Part shown: positions 1 to 9,238 of the stretch, piece after piece
How positions within the stretch are numbered: the first letter of the stretch is position 1
Layout: each line of letters begins with the position of its first letter
Notes under the pieces: model-generated
Database searches by the model: none
Told to the model about the DNA's origin: nothing
Seen by the model: the letters and a program-made list of their open reading frames with translations, nothing else
Translations under genes and position numbers: made by a program
From: Cryobacterium sp. Y82
GTDB taxonomy: Bacteria; Actinomycetota; Actinomycetes; Actinomycetales; Microbacteriaceae
Direction of reading: 5' to 3'
Assembly: GCF_002929495.1 (NCBI RefSeq)
Contig: NZ_PJJJ01000037.1
Span: 62,001 to 126,000, forward strand
Length of the DNA: 64,000 nucleotides

Positions 1-2
1 CG

Positions 3-215
3 GTGCTCCCCCTGATCGTCGCGGGTGGTGCGGTCGCCGCCTCCCTGCTGTTGTGGCGCCTCGTGCGCGACCTTCCGGTGCTCCGCTATGGTTTCGTTGT
101 GCCGGCCTGGTTCTCCGGTCGCGCTTCTGCCGGAAACGTAACGGCGCAAGCGGCAGCATCCGTTTCGGCTGAGTCGGCAGAATCCCCAGAGCGGATGCTG
201 CCACGCAGCGATTAA
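3..215 (+). CDS. C-terminal end of a membrane protein, cut by the window edge
   Basis: Only the last 70 codons or so are visible; the gene begins before the window. The visible part starts with one hydrophobic helix (about the first 20 residues), followed by a basic and aromatic stretch and a polar Ala/Ser/Glu-rich tail ending in LPRSD. This fits the last transmembrane segment and cytoplasmic tail of a polytopic protein. Because it sits at the edge of a polysaccharide locus, a flippase, polymerase or acyltransferase is possible, but no diagnostic motif remains. It ends 32 bases before the next gene on the same strand, so the two may be co-transcribed. Confidence 0.5.
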   Translation: MLPLIVAGGAVAASLLLWRLVRDLPVLRYGFVVPAWFSGRASAGNVTAQAAASVSAESAESPERMLPRSD

Positions 216-247
216 GACGAGCTCGCCGGCGACAGCGCGCGCTGGTC

Positions 248-781
248 ATGCTCACCGGCCTGGTGCTGCTGATCATGGGACTTGCAGCCGTCACCACTCT
301 TACCGTCATGTTTCCCCGCGAGGACCCAGCAAGCCCGGCCGACGCCATCGTTGTTCTCGGAGGACTCGGCAGCGCTGCCGTGGTTGCGAAGGCCGTGGAC
401 CTCGCCGAAACCGGGTACAGCGAGAGGATTTTCATTTCAGACGCGTTCGGCGGCGACACTCGCCCGGCAAATTTGTGTGCGCGCGCCGTTCCAGTACCTG
501 GCACGACGATCCAGGTGCAGTGCTTCGACGCGCACCCAACGACGACCCGCGGTGAAGCCGAAGCGATCGCCGCGTTCGCGACTGCCCAAGGGTGGAATCG
601 GGTGATCGTGGTCACCTCGAGCTACCATGTGAGCCGAGCCCGAGTGCAGATCAGCCGGTGCTACGCCGGTTCCCTCGCTGTGGTCGGTGCCCGGCAGCCG
701 ATGGATCCGCTGAAATGGGCTTACCAGCTCGTCTACCAGACCGCCGGTTTCGTCAAGGCGTGGATTACGCCGGCTTGTTGA
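248..781 (+). CDS. YdcF/SanA/ElyC-like DUF218 protein, membrane-anchored
   Basis: The protein has 177 residues with one N-terminal transmembrane helix (about 3-22) and a DUF218 domain from residue 31 on. Family motifs are visible: AIVVLGG (33-39), the TRGEA segment (100-104) and SSYHVSRAR (124-132), which in this family form a Rossmann-like pocket. SanA/ElyC/YdcF proteins are linked to envelope integrity and to polysaccharide or lipid-carrier metabolism, but their exact reaction is mostly unknown. The ATG at 248 is the first reasonable start after the previous stop. The 3' end overlaps the end of the convergent acyltransferase gene by 17 bases. Confidence 0.82.
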   Translation: MLTGLVLLIMGLAAVTTLTVMFPREDPASPADAIVVLGGLGSAAVVAKAVDLAETGYSERIFISDAFGGDTRPANLCARAVPVPGTTIQVQCFDAHPTTTRGEAEAIAAFATAQGWNRVIVVTSSYHVSRARVQISRCYAGSLAVVGARQPMDPLKWAYQLVYQTAGFVKAWITPAC

Positions 782-1289
782 CCTGGAACCCCTCAGCGAT
801 CGAGTCGACCCGCTGGCGGTACGTCTGGCCGACCATGTCAGCCTCGGCCGGCCATGCGGCAAGCCCCGCGTGGAACTCGGGCCAGTCCTTGATCGGCCGG
901 GCCGGAACGCCGGCCACGATGGTGCCGTCCGGCACCGATGCGGTGACCACCGACCCGGCTCCGACCACGCACCGGTCGCCGATTCGAACGCCCGGCAGCA
1001 CGGTGACGCCAGCGCCGATGAAGACGTCGGAGCCTACCTGAATCGGTGCAAACCGGTAACGGCGGCCGCGCTCATCCCGGTAGAGCCAGCCGGATCCGTC
1101 ATGGGTGACGAACGTCACGCCGGAGCTGATGGTCACGCGGTCACCGACCGAGATGAGCCACGGTTCCGTCGTGATGATGTCGGAGAGGATGCGGCATCCG
1201 GCACCGATCTGCACGCCCAGGGCACGCATGGCGTAAACCCGGCCTCGGGTGCTTCGTTGAAATCTGTAGGTCAGGCGGGAAAATTTCAC
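765..1289 (-). CDS. Left-handed beta-helix (hexapeptide) O-acyltransferase
   Basis: This is a WbbJ/LacA-like acyltransferase of about 174 residues. The hexapeptide ladder is clear in the second half (GAGVTVLPGVRIGDRCVVGA) and ends with the usual cap AGVPARPI. A likely catalytic His sits in FVTHDGSG. Such enzymes move acetyl groups from acetyl-CoA to sugars, and the polysaccharide locus next door suggests a glycan substrate. A GTG at 1301 would add four residues, but its purine stretch lies too close. The GTG at 1289 has GGAG six bases upstream and is preferred. It is divergent from the polymerase gene. Confidence 0.8.
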   Translation of the reverse strand: MKFSRLTYRFQRSTRGRVYAMRALGVQIGAGCRILSDIITTEPWLISVGDRVTISSGVTFVTHDGSGWLYRDERGRRYRFAPIQVGSDVFIGAGVTVLPGVRIGDRCVVGAGSVVTASVPDGTIVAGVPARPIKDWPEFHAGLAAWPAEADMVGQTYRQRVDSIAEGFQVNKPA

Positions 1290-1483
1290 CGGAAACTCCA
1301 CTTCCTTGGTGGTTCAGGCGTTCAGCGACCCGCTCAAAGTATCGGTTTTCGAGCGATCCTGCTGGCGCTGAGGAAAATTCACGTGTTATCGTTGCGCCTG
1401 ATCACAAATCAGGGCTACAGCCAGATCTCGTTTACCCACTGCGCGACCACTATTGACTGCACGACCTCCCCCGAAGGCGGCCG

Positions 1484-2911
1484 ATGTTCGATTCCACCAT
1501 GCTGCGCCTGCGCCGCACGCCGATCATTCTCGTCGCGCTTGCTGCGCTGTTCGTGGTCGTGGCCAGCCTGGTGCTGCCACGCTTCGTCACCGAGCTTGGC
1601 ATCATTGTGCTTCCGCTAGCCCTGCTGGCTTTCGTCGCCGTCGTGACGCTGTTCCTGCTGCCGGCGCACATCCTTCCCGCTGTGGCATTGGCCACCTTCG
1701 CACTGGTTCCGGCCCGCATCCTGCCGCAGGACGGCCCGATCGGCGCCCTGCCGCTGACCACCATGATCATCGTCATCTGGGCCGTGCGTCGACTGCTCAC
1801 CGGCTCCGCCGACCGGCAGCCCGACGCTGTGCCAGCCCCCTTCCGGTCAGCCACCCGCTACTTCGCCCTGCTGTTTTTGGCCTGGTCGCTGTTCGCGCTC
1901 GTGCGCAGCACCGACCTGCAGGCAAGCCTTGGCTGGATCATCAGCTTCAGCGCTGGGGTGTTGCTCCCGCTCGCCATCCAAACCGCCAGTCGGGAGGCGT
2001 ACTGGATTCGACGGGTCTGGCTCGTGCTCGGAGCCACCCTCGGCGCATACGCGCTGATCGAGGGCGCGCTGCGCGCCAATCCGGTCTGGGGCACCCTGTT
2101 CAGTGTGCTCGGCCTCAGTGACAGCCAGCACTGGTCGGTGTATCGCGCGACCGCGTCGTTCGGGCATCCGCTCTTCGCTGGCTTGTTCTTTGCCGTGGCC
2201 TGCGCCCTCGCCATCGGCGTGTGGCTGCGGGAAAGTTCGAAACCTGCCCTCGCCGCCGCCGTGCTCAGCGGTCTCGGGCTCGTCGCCACCGTTTCGCGCG
2301 GCGCCATCCTCTCTGCGGCCATCGCCATCGCCTTCGCTTACGCGGTGTCGCTCGTACTTCGCGGCGACAAACGGTGGGGCAAGTTCGCGTTGCTCGCGGT
2401 GCTGATGGTCGTCGCTGTGGTCGGGCTGTTCCAGTTCGACGCTTTCACCGCCCGCAACAACTCGATCGAAGCCGAACTGTCTTCGCAGGCGCGTGACCTC
2501 GGTGTCTGGGTATCGATACAGGCCGCAAACTTCACCGGTTGGATCGGGTCGGGCCCGGGCACCTCGGGCATCACCGGGCGCCTGTTCGACGACGTGACCA
2601 TCGAGAACTCGCTGCTGCAACTGCTCATCAGCATCGGTCTGCCCGGGGTGGCGTTGTTCCTGCTCATGGTCGGTTCGGCCGTCGCTCATGCGCTCTCCCG
2701 CCGGGCGGTCGGAGCGGCAACCGCCCTGGTGGCGTACACGGTATGCATCGCCGGCTTCAACGCGATCGACGCCCTGCGCCCGATGCACCTGCTGCTCGGA
2801 TGCCTGCTTCTTCTCGCCTTGCATCCGACGCGAGCGGATGCCGCTGCCCCGCTCGAGCTCCGCAAAGGGCGGGAGACTCTTCGCCCCAAACGGGGGTATG
2901 CGCGGCTCTAA
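1484..2911 (+). CDS. Wzy-like O-antigen/exopolysaccharide polymerase (O-antigen ligase family)
   Basis: A 475-residue polytopic membrane protein with about 10-12 hydrophobic helices. The O-antigen ligase/polymerase (Wzy_C) pattern is present: TASFGHPLFAG near residue 223, SRGA near 270, and a long outer loop with GSGPGTSG near 355 followed by an ENS(L) segment. Wzy proteins link lipid-carried repeat units outside the membrane. It heads an operon with glycosyltransferases and a flippase, which supports polymerase over a lipid A-type ligase, as Gram-positive cells lack lipid A. GAAGG lies about six bases before the ATG. The C-terminal tail is basic. Confidence 0.8.
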   Translation: MFDSTMLRLRRTPIILVALAALFVVVASLVLPRFVTELGIIVLPLALLAFVAVVTLFLLPAHILPAVALATFALVPARILPQDGPIGALPLTTMIIVIWAVRRLLTGSADRQPDAVPAPFRSATRYFALLFLAWSLFALVRSTDLQASLGWIISFSAGVLLPLAIQTASREAYWIRRVWLVLGATLGAYALIEGALRANPVWGTLFSVLGLSDSQHWSVYRATASFGHPLFAGLFFAVACALAIGVWLRESSKPALAAAVLSGLGLVATVSRGAILSAAIAIAFAYAVSLVLRGDKRWGKFALLAVLMVVAVVGLFQFDAFTARNNSIEAELSSQARDLGVWVSIQAANFTGWIGSGPGTSGITGRLFDDVTIENSLLQLLISIGLPGVALFLLMVGSAVAHALSRRAVGAATALVAYTVCIAGFNAIDALRPMHLLLGCLLLLALHPTRADAAAPLELRKGRETLRPKRGYARL

Positions 2912-2980
2912 CGCGTTCGCAGCGCGCGCGCTACGCTAAACCGAAAGATTCTCAGTTTCGCCGGTCGTTTTCACCGGCCC

Positions 2981-4015
2981 GTGACAGATATGGGCGTGAT
3001 GAATACAGGCACGACACACATCACCGTGTTGCAATCCTTGAGCCCGCCCGACGGCACCACCCGGTACGTCAACCAAGTGGTCGAGGGGGCGCCCGATGCG
3101 GTGACCATGCGCTTCTTCACCTGGCGCACCGCGCTGCTCGGCCGCTACGACGTTCTTCACGTGCACTGGCCGGAGTTACTCATTCGCGCGCCGCGCCCTG
3201 TGAAGGCACGGCTGCGACGCGGGGCGCTGTACGCGCTGCTGCTGCGGGCCCGGCTGCAGCACATTCCTATTGTGCGAACCATGCATAACCTGGCCCCGCA
3301 CGAAGCCGGCGCGGGTGCCGAGACCCGCGCTCTCGACGCGCTCGACGCACGCACGGCGCTGGTCATCCGCCTGAACCCAACCACGCCTGTGGAGCCCGAA
3401 TCCCGGGCGGTCACCATTCTGCACGGCCACTACCGTGACCGCTTCAGCGACATGCCGCGGCCCGATTCGATCAGTGGGCGCATCCTCTATTTTGGGCTCA
3501 TTCGCCCGTATAAGGGCGTCGAGACCCTTCTGCAGGTGTTTCGGGCGCTGCCGGGACCGGACCTGACGCTCCGCGTTGTGGGGCGGCCATCGAGCGGTCT
3601 CGGCGAGATCATCACGGCCGAAACCGCACAGGATGCACGCATTAGCTCGGTGCTGCGCTTCGTCTCCGACGAAGAATTGGTGGTCGAAGTCGGCGGGTGC
3701 GAGCTGGTCGTGCTGCCTTACCGCGAAATGCATAATTCCGGGGTATTGCTCGTGACGCTGTCGCTCGATCGCCCGGTGCTCGTGCCGTCGACGCCCTCGA
3801 ACCGGGCCCTAGCCGACGAGGTCGGGCCCGATTGGATCTACCTCTACGACGGCGAGCTCACGCCGGAGATTTTACGCGGCACCCTCGAGCGGATGCGCGC
3901 CGCCGGCTCCCCCCCGCGCCCGCGGCTCGACGATCGGGACTGGAATACCCTCGGCCTGCAGAGTTATCGAACCTACCTGCGGGCGCTGGAACTGGCCGGG
4001 CGGAGCATCCGTTGA
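2981..4015 (+). CDS. Glycosyltransferase, GT-B fold (GT4-like)
   Basis: A 344-residue protein. The N-terminal half has the motif VLHVHWPE, common in GT4-like and GumI-like mannosyltransferases, and HGHYRDRF follows in mid-protein. The C-terminal half has a nucleotide-sugar domain with ILYFGLIRPYKGVETLL and a P-Y-R-E segment (LPYREMHNSG) where GT4 enzymes carry donor-binding residues. It probably adds one sugar to a lipid-linked repeat unit at the inner membrane face; the sugar cannot be read from sequence. Several starts are possible (GTG 2981, ATG 2990, ATG 2999), none with a strong ribosome site. Its stop overlaps the next start (TTGA). Confidence 0.8.
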   Translation: MTDMGVMNTGTTHITVLQSLSPPDGTTRYVNQVVEGAPDAVTMRFFTWRTALLGRYDVLHVHWPELLIRAPRPVKARLRRGALYALLLRARLQHIPIVRTMHNLAPHEAGAGAETRALDALDARTALVIRLNPTTPVEPESRAVTILHGHYRDRFSDMPRPDSISGRILYFGLIRPYKGVETLLQVFRALPGPDLTLRVVGRPSSGLGEIITAETAQDARISSVLRFVSDEELVVEVGGCELVVLPYREMHNSGVLLVTLSLDRPVLVPSTPSNRALADEVGPDWIYLYDGELTPEILRGTLERMRAAGSPPRPRLDDRDWNTLGLQSYRTYLRALELAGRSIR

Positions 4016-6963
4016 CCGCGACGCTTCCGCCCGATGCGCCCGAAACACCTGAGCGGCCCGAGAAGCCACGGTCCACCGCCGGCCTGGGCCGCACCGCCGG
4101 ACGCGGCGCGTCGACGACACTGGTCGGCCAGCTCATCCGCATCGGCGTGCAGCTCGGCGGCATCGTCGTGCTTGGCCGACTGCTCGACCCGAGCGACTAT
4201 GGTCTGGTCGCATCGGTCGCCGCGATCATCGGCGTCGGCGAAGTGCTGCGTAACTTTGGGCTGTCGTCGGCCGCCATTCAGGTGCGCGACCTGAGTCGGC
4301 ACCAAAAAAACAACCTGTTTTGGATCAACAGCCTGATCGGGCTTGCGCTCATGCTGCTGGCGGTGCTCTGCAGCCCGCTCATCGCTACCCTGTACGGCGA
4401 CGACCGGCTCGTGCTCCTCACCCAGGTGCTCGCGGCCACCTTTCTGCTTAACGGCCTTGCCACCCAGTTTCGTGCAGACCTAAACCGCAATTTTCATTTC
4501 AAGGCCCTCGCCGGGTCGGAGATCGGAGCCCAGGTCGGTGGCCTCGCCATCGGCATCGCGATGGCGCTGAACGGTTTCGGCTACTGGGCCCTCGCCGGGC
4601 AGCAGATCAGCCAGGGCATTCTGACCATCCTCATTCTCATCCCAGTCACCCACTGGTTTCCCGGCTGGTATCACCGCACCGCGCCGATGCGTCACCTGAT
4701 CATGTTCGGGTCGAACCTGGCTGGCACCCAACTGCTCGGCTACGCCAGCCGCAACACGGACTCGATCGTGATCGGCGCGACCCTCGGTGCCGGGCCGCTC
4801 GGGCTGTACAACCGCGCGTTCCAGCTGCTGCTGCTGCCGCTCAACCAGATAAACGGACCATCCACCCGGGTGGCCCTGCCCGTGCTGGCTCGATTGCAGG
4901 ACGACCCGCCCAAATACGACCGGTTCATTCTGCTCGGGCAGACCATCATGCTGCACGCGGTCACCATCGTGCTCGCTTTCTCCTGTGCCCAGGCCCTGCC
5001 GATCATCAGCATCGCCCTCGGCAGCAACTGGCTCGGCTCCGCCCCGATTTTTCAGATCCTCGCCATTGCCGGGTTCTTCGAGGCCGCCGCCTACGCGACC
5101 TACTGGGTATTCCTGTCGAAGGGCGTTACCAAGCAAAACCTGTATTTCGCCCTCGCCACCCGGCCGCTGCTCGTCGTGTTCGTGCTGGTCGGCTCACTCT
5201 GGGGCGTTTACGGCGTGGCTGCCGGGTATTCGATCGGCGTTGCGCTGATCTGGCCGATCGGTCTGTTGTGGATCAGCCGGGTCACAACGGCGCCAGCGCG
5301 CGCCATGTTCCTGGCCGGCGTACGCGCCATTCTCGGCTATGGCTTCGCGACCGGTATCAGCTGGTCCGCCGTGCAGTGGATTCCGGTCGACCTGCCGTTC
5401 GCGCGCGTCGCGCTCGGCGGTGTCGCCCTGCTCGCGGCGATCGGCCTGGTCATGCTGGTCTGGCCGACCTTTCGCCGGGATGTGCGCTCGATCGCCCAGG
5501 CCCGAAGCTTTCTGCGCTCAGCGAAGTCGTCGAAAGACGGCAACGTCGACGCGACCGTCGACACCGACCAGCTAACGCCCACCCACCCCCCCACCCGTGC
5601 CCGAAAAGTGGGGCGCACACGCTTGCGCATAATCCGCCGGCTGGACCGGGTGGTGCACGGCTTGGCCGCAGCATCCACTGTGCCCTTCCTGCGCGATCGT
5701 GCCGCTCTGAAACGCGCGACCAACCGACTGCGCCCGTTCGACGCGGGCACAGAGCGCGCTCACGTGCTCGTCGCCCCGCCCGGCGAGGGCAATATCGGTG
5801 ATCAGGCCATGGTCGAAGCCTTTCTCGAAAATGTGACGGGACCAGTACAGGTACTCGTGCGGCGGCCGACCGACGTGCAAATTCCGTCGCAGCACGCCTG
5901 GCGGGCGCAACTCGTTCCGATTCCACACCTCATCTACGGAAAGGGGCCGGCGCACCGGCAGGCCATGGCAATGCTGGCTCCCGTACTGGGCGGCGCCCGG
6001 TCACTGAGCGTGATCGGCGCCGACATTATGGACGGCGCGTACAGCGTGCGTGCCTCCGCCCGCCGAGCGGATGTTGCGAGTCTGGCGCGCAGCGTCGGCG
6101 TCGAAGCGCGCATCCTCGGCTTCAGCTGGAACGGCCACGCCAACGTGGGAGTGCGGCGGTCGCTCGCGCGGGCCGGCCGTATGGGAACGCGGTTACAACT
6201 GCGTGACCCCGTCTCCAGCGCGCGCGCCCGCGCCGATCGATTCGACACCGTGGTCGACGTCGCCGATGCCGTGTTCGCGGCCCGGACCAACTCCGCCCTC
6301 GCCGTAACGGAATATCTCGGAGCCACGCCGGCCCGCTATGCCGTCGTAAATGCCAGCGCTCTGGTCGGCCGCAGTTTCGACCAGACCACAGAGTACGCCC
6401 GGATCGTGACGGCGCTGCTGGAGGCGGGGCTTCAGGTGGTACTGCTGCCGCACGTCGTGCGCACCAGCGGTGACGACGCTGCCGCCTGCCGGGCCGTGTT
6501 CGATCGGTTGACGCAGACTGATCGTCTGGCCCCGACAGACCGAGTGACCGATTCCCGCGTTGTTTTGGTGAATCGCTTGCTCACCCCGGCCGAAGTGCGC
6601 GGGTTGTGTGCCGGCGCCGAAATCGTACTGACCGGCCGCATGCACCTCGCCGTGCAGGCCATGTTCCACGGGGTGCCTGCCGTCGCGCTGTCCACCCAGG
6701 GCAAGGTCGCGGGCATGATGCGGCTTTTTGACACGCAGGAACTGTGCGTCGAGCCGGGCGTCGGCCTGGCCGGACGCATGATTCCGGTGGCGTTATCGGT
6801 GCTGGCCGATCGGGAGAGGTATCGCGACCGGTTGGCTGCGCGGCTGCCCGAGGTTCAGCGCCTGGCCGCCCTGAACTTCTCGGGCTTGCCGAGTGCTACG
6901 CATACCCATCCTTTTACCCTCACGGCCCCGAGCCCGACTTCCCACAGACAAGGCCCCGCATGA
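4012..6963 (+). CDS. Fusion of Wzx-type flippase and polysaccharide pyruvyl transferase
   Basis: The reading frame is open without a break for 983 codons from the TTG at 4012, which overlaps the previous stop. Upstream in-frame starts lie inside the neighbour and are rejected. Residues about 30-500 form a MOP-superfamily polysaccharide flippase with many transmembrane helices (N-terminal GRLLDPSDYGLVASV is typical). A basic linker with a Pro/Thr-rich patch (about 505-575) leads to a pyruvyl transferase domain: PPGEGNIGDQAM near 588 and the hallmark TGRMHL near 874-879. The flippase would export the lipid-linked unit and the second domain would add pyruvate ketals from phosphoenolpyruvate on the cytoplasmic side. 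I know these as separate proteins; fusion is unusual. The stop overlaps the next ATG (ATGA). Confidence 0.83.
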   Translation: MTATLPPDAPETPERPEKPRSTAGLGRTAGRGASTTLVGQLIRIGVQLGGIVVLGRLLDPSDYGLVASVAAIIGVGEVLRNFGLSSAAIQVRDLSRHQKNNLFWINSLIGLALMLLAVLCSPLIATLYGDDRLVLLTQVLAATFLLNGLATQFRADLNRNFHFKALAGSEIGAQVGGLAIGIAMALNGFGYWALAGQQISQGILTILILIPVTHWFPGWYHRTAPMRHLIMFGSNLAGTQLLGYASRNTDSIVIGATLGAGPLGLYNRAFQLLLLPLNQINGPSTRVALPVLARLQDDPPKYDRFILLGQTIMLHAVTIVLAFSCAQALPIISIALGSNWLGSAPIFQILAIAGFFEAAAYATYWVFLSKGVTKQNLYFALATRPLLVVFVLVGSLWGVYGVAAGYSIGVALIWPIGLLWISRVTTAPARAMFLAGVRAILGYGFATGISWSAVQWIPVDLPFARVALGGVALLAAIGLVMLVWPTFRRDVRSIAQARSFLRSAKSSKDGNVDATVDTDQLTPTHPPTRARKVGRTRLRIIRRLDRVVHGLAAASTVPFLRDRAALKRATNRLRPFDAGTERAHVLVAPPGEGNIGDQAMVEAFLENVTGPVQVLVRRPTDVQIPSQHAWRAQLVPIPHLIYGKGPAHRQAMAMLAPVLGGARSLSVIGADIMDGAYSVRASARRADVASLARSVGVEARILGFSWNGHANVGVRRSLARAGRMGTRLQLRDPVSSARARADRFDTVVDVADAVFAARTNSALAVTEYLGATPARYAVVNASALVGRSFDQTTEYARIVTALLEAGLQVVLLPHVVRTSGDDAAACRAVFDRLTQTDRLAPTDRVTDSRVVLVNRLLTPAEVRGLCAGAEIVLTGRMHLAVQAMFHGVPAVALSTQGKVAGMMRLFDTQELCVEPGVGLAGRMIPVALSVLADRERYRDRLAARLPEVQRLAALNFSGLPSATHTHPFTLTAPSPTSHRQGPA

Positions 6964-8192
6964 CACTCTCCGTGCAGACCCCGCCCGATTACGCGCGCGA
7001 GCATCCCTCGCTCCACCGCATCCTCTTCGTTATTCCGTCATTGCATGGTGGGGGGGCAGAATTCGTGGCCCGCACCTGGATGGGCTGGCTCGCCGACCAG
7101 GGCTACGAGGTGGCTGTCGTGCTCACCTCCGCTGAGGTGAAGCCGGAGTACCTGCCCGATGGTGTCGCGTCTTTCTCTCTATCCGGGCAACGCGGGCACC
7201 TGCAGAAGGCCACCGCACTGCGGCGCCGCCTGCTCGACTGGCAGCCCGACGTGGCGATATCGCTGCAGGCCCACCCGAACCTGGTGCTGCTGACGGCTGC
7301 TCACCTGATGCCAGCACGCCTGCGCCCCCGCGTGCTCGTGAGTGAACGCAACCTGGTGTCGCTCGGGCTGCCCGGATCGAATCTTGCCCACCGGGTGAAA
7401 ATCTGGTTTGCCAAGCGCCTGTATCCGTGGGCCGACCACGTGATCGCCATTTCGCATCCGGTCGCCGCTGAGATGATCGCGGCTTTCGGAGTGCACGGTG
7501 ACCGCATCACCGTCGTCGCCAACCCCGCAACGGCGAAACTACGCGGCACCCGGCGCGGGCAGGGCACGACGGGAGCGCACGTCCAAGTCGGGGGCGACGA
7601 CGGCACGGAACTCGTCGAGCCGGGGGGAACGACGATCGTGGCGCGATCCGAACGCCGTCCAGGATCAGCCAATGGCATTCAGATCGTGCTGGCCTGCCGG
7701 CTCGTGGCGCAAAAGCGGCCGCTGCTCGCCATCGCGGCCGCCGCCGAGCTCGCCCGTCGCGGCATCGTCGTCGAGGTCGTCTCGTTCGGCGGCGGTCCGC
7801 TGCTCGACGACGTACAGGCCGCAGCCCGGCAGGAAAACGTGACCTTTCACCATCGCGGCTGGGTCGAAAATTGGTTCGACCACTTCGGCGATAACTCGGT
7901 GGCACTGCTTACCTCAAGCCGGGAGGGTTTCGGCAACGTGCTCGTTGAAGCGGCCGCAGCCGGCTACCCCTCGGTTGCCGTTTCGGGGGCCCTCGGGGTA
8001 GCGGATGCGATTGTGCCCGGCATCACGGGCGAACTCGCGCTGTCCGCGCATCCAGCGGACCTTGCCGACGCCATTCTGCGGGCGGTGGATCTCCCCCTCG
8101 AGCACATCGAGCCCTGGCTGGCTCGTTTTTCGGAGGAAGCGAGCGGCAGCGACCTGGAACGGGTCTTGCTTCGGGTCGTGGAACGCGCATGA
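6960..8192 (+). CDS. Glycosyltransferase family 4
   Basis: A GT-B enzyme of 410 residues starting at the ATG that overlaps the previous stop. The N-terminal domain shows FVIPSLHGGGAEFV (about 22-35). The C-terminal domain shows LACRLVAQKRPLL and SSREGFGNVLVEA near residue 320, the E-x7-E donor-phosphate motif of GT4 enzymes. Between NPAT and the second domain is an insert of about 45 residues rich in Gly, Arg and Thr, longer than the usual linker. It probably builds the repeat unit of the polysaccharide in this operon. Donor and acceptor are unknown. It is coupled to the next gene by an ATGA overlap. Confidence 0.87.
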   Translation: MTLSVQTPPDYAREHPSLHRILFVIPSLHGGGAEFVARTWMGWLADQGYEVAVVLTSAEVKPEYLPDGVASFSLSGQRGHLQKATALRRRLLDWQPDVAISLQAHPNLVLLTAAHLMPARLRPRVLVSERNLVSLGLPGSNLAHRVKIWFAKRLYPWADHVIAISHPVAAEMIAAFGVHGDRITVVANPATAKLRGTRRGQGTTGAHVQVGGDDGTELVEPGGTTIVARSERRPGSANGIQIVLACRLVAQKRPLLAIAAAAELARRGIVVEVVSFGGGPLLDDVQAAARQENVTFHHRGWVENWFDHFGDNSVALLTSSREGFGNVLVEAAAAGYPSVAVSGALGVADAIVPGITGELALSAHPADLADAILRAVDLPLEHIEPWLARFSEEASGSDLERVLLRVVERA

Positions 8193-9238
8193 GAATCTTC
8201 GCTTCGGCTATGGGCCAGATCGATAACGTCGGCGATACCGTGCTGCGACGGGCCTTTCTCGATGCACTTCGAGGCGCCGGCGAACTGCAGGTCTTCGTCG
8301 GGGCCCGATCGGACTTTTACCTGAGCGGGCTCGGCCTGCACGACGAAGACCGGGTGTACCGCACCAACGCAGAATGGCGGCGCGAGATTTCGCGATCGAC
8401 TCTGCGGGAGGCATCCGTTTACGCCTTCAACGCCGGCGAAATGGAATTGCAGCGCGCCTATGCTCTGCGCTATCTGCGCCTCGCGCCCCACCTCGCGCTC
8501 AACCGGCTGCGCGGCGGGCATGCCGTACACGCCGGGTTCGGCGTGCGGCAGAAGACGGGCTGGCGCATTCCGGTGGCGGCGACACTGCGCCTGTGCGACC
8601 TCGTGGCCTGGCGTGACGCCTACAGCCGCGGCACAATGGGCCTGGGCCGCATCGCTCCCGACTGGGCCTTCGCTACGGGGGCAGAAGATGCCGATCTGCT
8701 CGCGTCAACCGCTTCTCGCCCGCTGCTGGCCGTGTCGGTGCGCTACAACGGGCGGCGCCCCGACGACACGTGGCTGGCGGCACTGCGCGGCCTGGCCGAT
8801 ACCCTCGAACTCGAGATCGTGACGGTGTCACAGATCGAACGAGACGGGCCCCTCGCCGAGGAACTGGCCGTCAAGCTCGGCGGCACGGCGCTGGTCTGGG
8901 ACGGTCCTGACCATCTCGCTCAGGAGCAGAAACTACGGGCGGTCTACCAGCGGTCACTGCTCGTGGTGAGCGACCGGCTGCACGCTGTCGTGATCGGCCT
9001 GAGCGAGGGCGCGCTGCCGCTCGTGATCGCCGATGCTGCCCAGTCGAAGGCGGCTCGCACCCTCGACGCGGTCGGCATCAAGGGCGCCACGATCGGCTGG
9101 ACTCTGCCCGACCCCGCGGCACTCGACCGCCGGGCGCGCGACGTGATCAGCCGCCGGGAGCCGATTCTGCGCCACGTCGTCGAGGCGCGCGCTTCCCTAC
9201 GGGAGCTGACCCGTTCTATTGAAAAGCTCACCGCATGA
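8189..9238 (+). CDS. Polysaccharide pyruvyl transferase family protein
   Basis: A 349-residue protein with the family's N-terminal motif (GQIDNVGDTVLRRAF, residues 9-23) and the C-terminal SDRLHAVVIGLSEGALP near 265. These enzymes add pyruvate as a ketal to sugar hydroxyls using phosphoenolpyruvate, giving the glycan negative charges. It resembles the product of 15951-17051 more than the fused domain at 5.7-6.9 kb. Both neighbours overlap it by four bases (ATGA), so translation is coupled within the operon. Confidence 0.83.
   Translation: MRIFASAMGQIDNVGDTVLRRAFLDALRGAGELQVFVGARSDFYLSGLGLHDEDRVYRTNAEWRREISRSTLREASVYAFNAGEMELQRAYALRYLRLAPHLALNRLRGGHAVHAGFGVRQKTGWRIPVAATLRLCDLVAWRDAYSRGTMGLGRIAPDWAFATGAEDADLLASTASRPLLAVSVRYNGRRPDDTWLAALRGLADTLELEIVTVSQIERDGPLAEELAVKLGGTALVWDGPDHLAQEQKLRAVYQRSLLVVSDRLHAVVIGLSEGALPLVIADAAQSKAARTLDAVGIKGATIGWTLPDPAALDRRARDVISRREPILRHVVEARASLRELTRSIEKLTA

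Noticed and set aside
3832-4011. In-frame extension of the flippase fusion gene upstream of 4012
   Set aside because: It lies wholly inside the preceding glycosyltransferase gene, reads as Arg/Pro-rich noise, and the TTG at 4012 makes a standard stop/start overlap.
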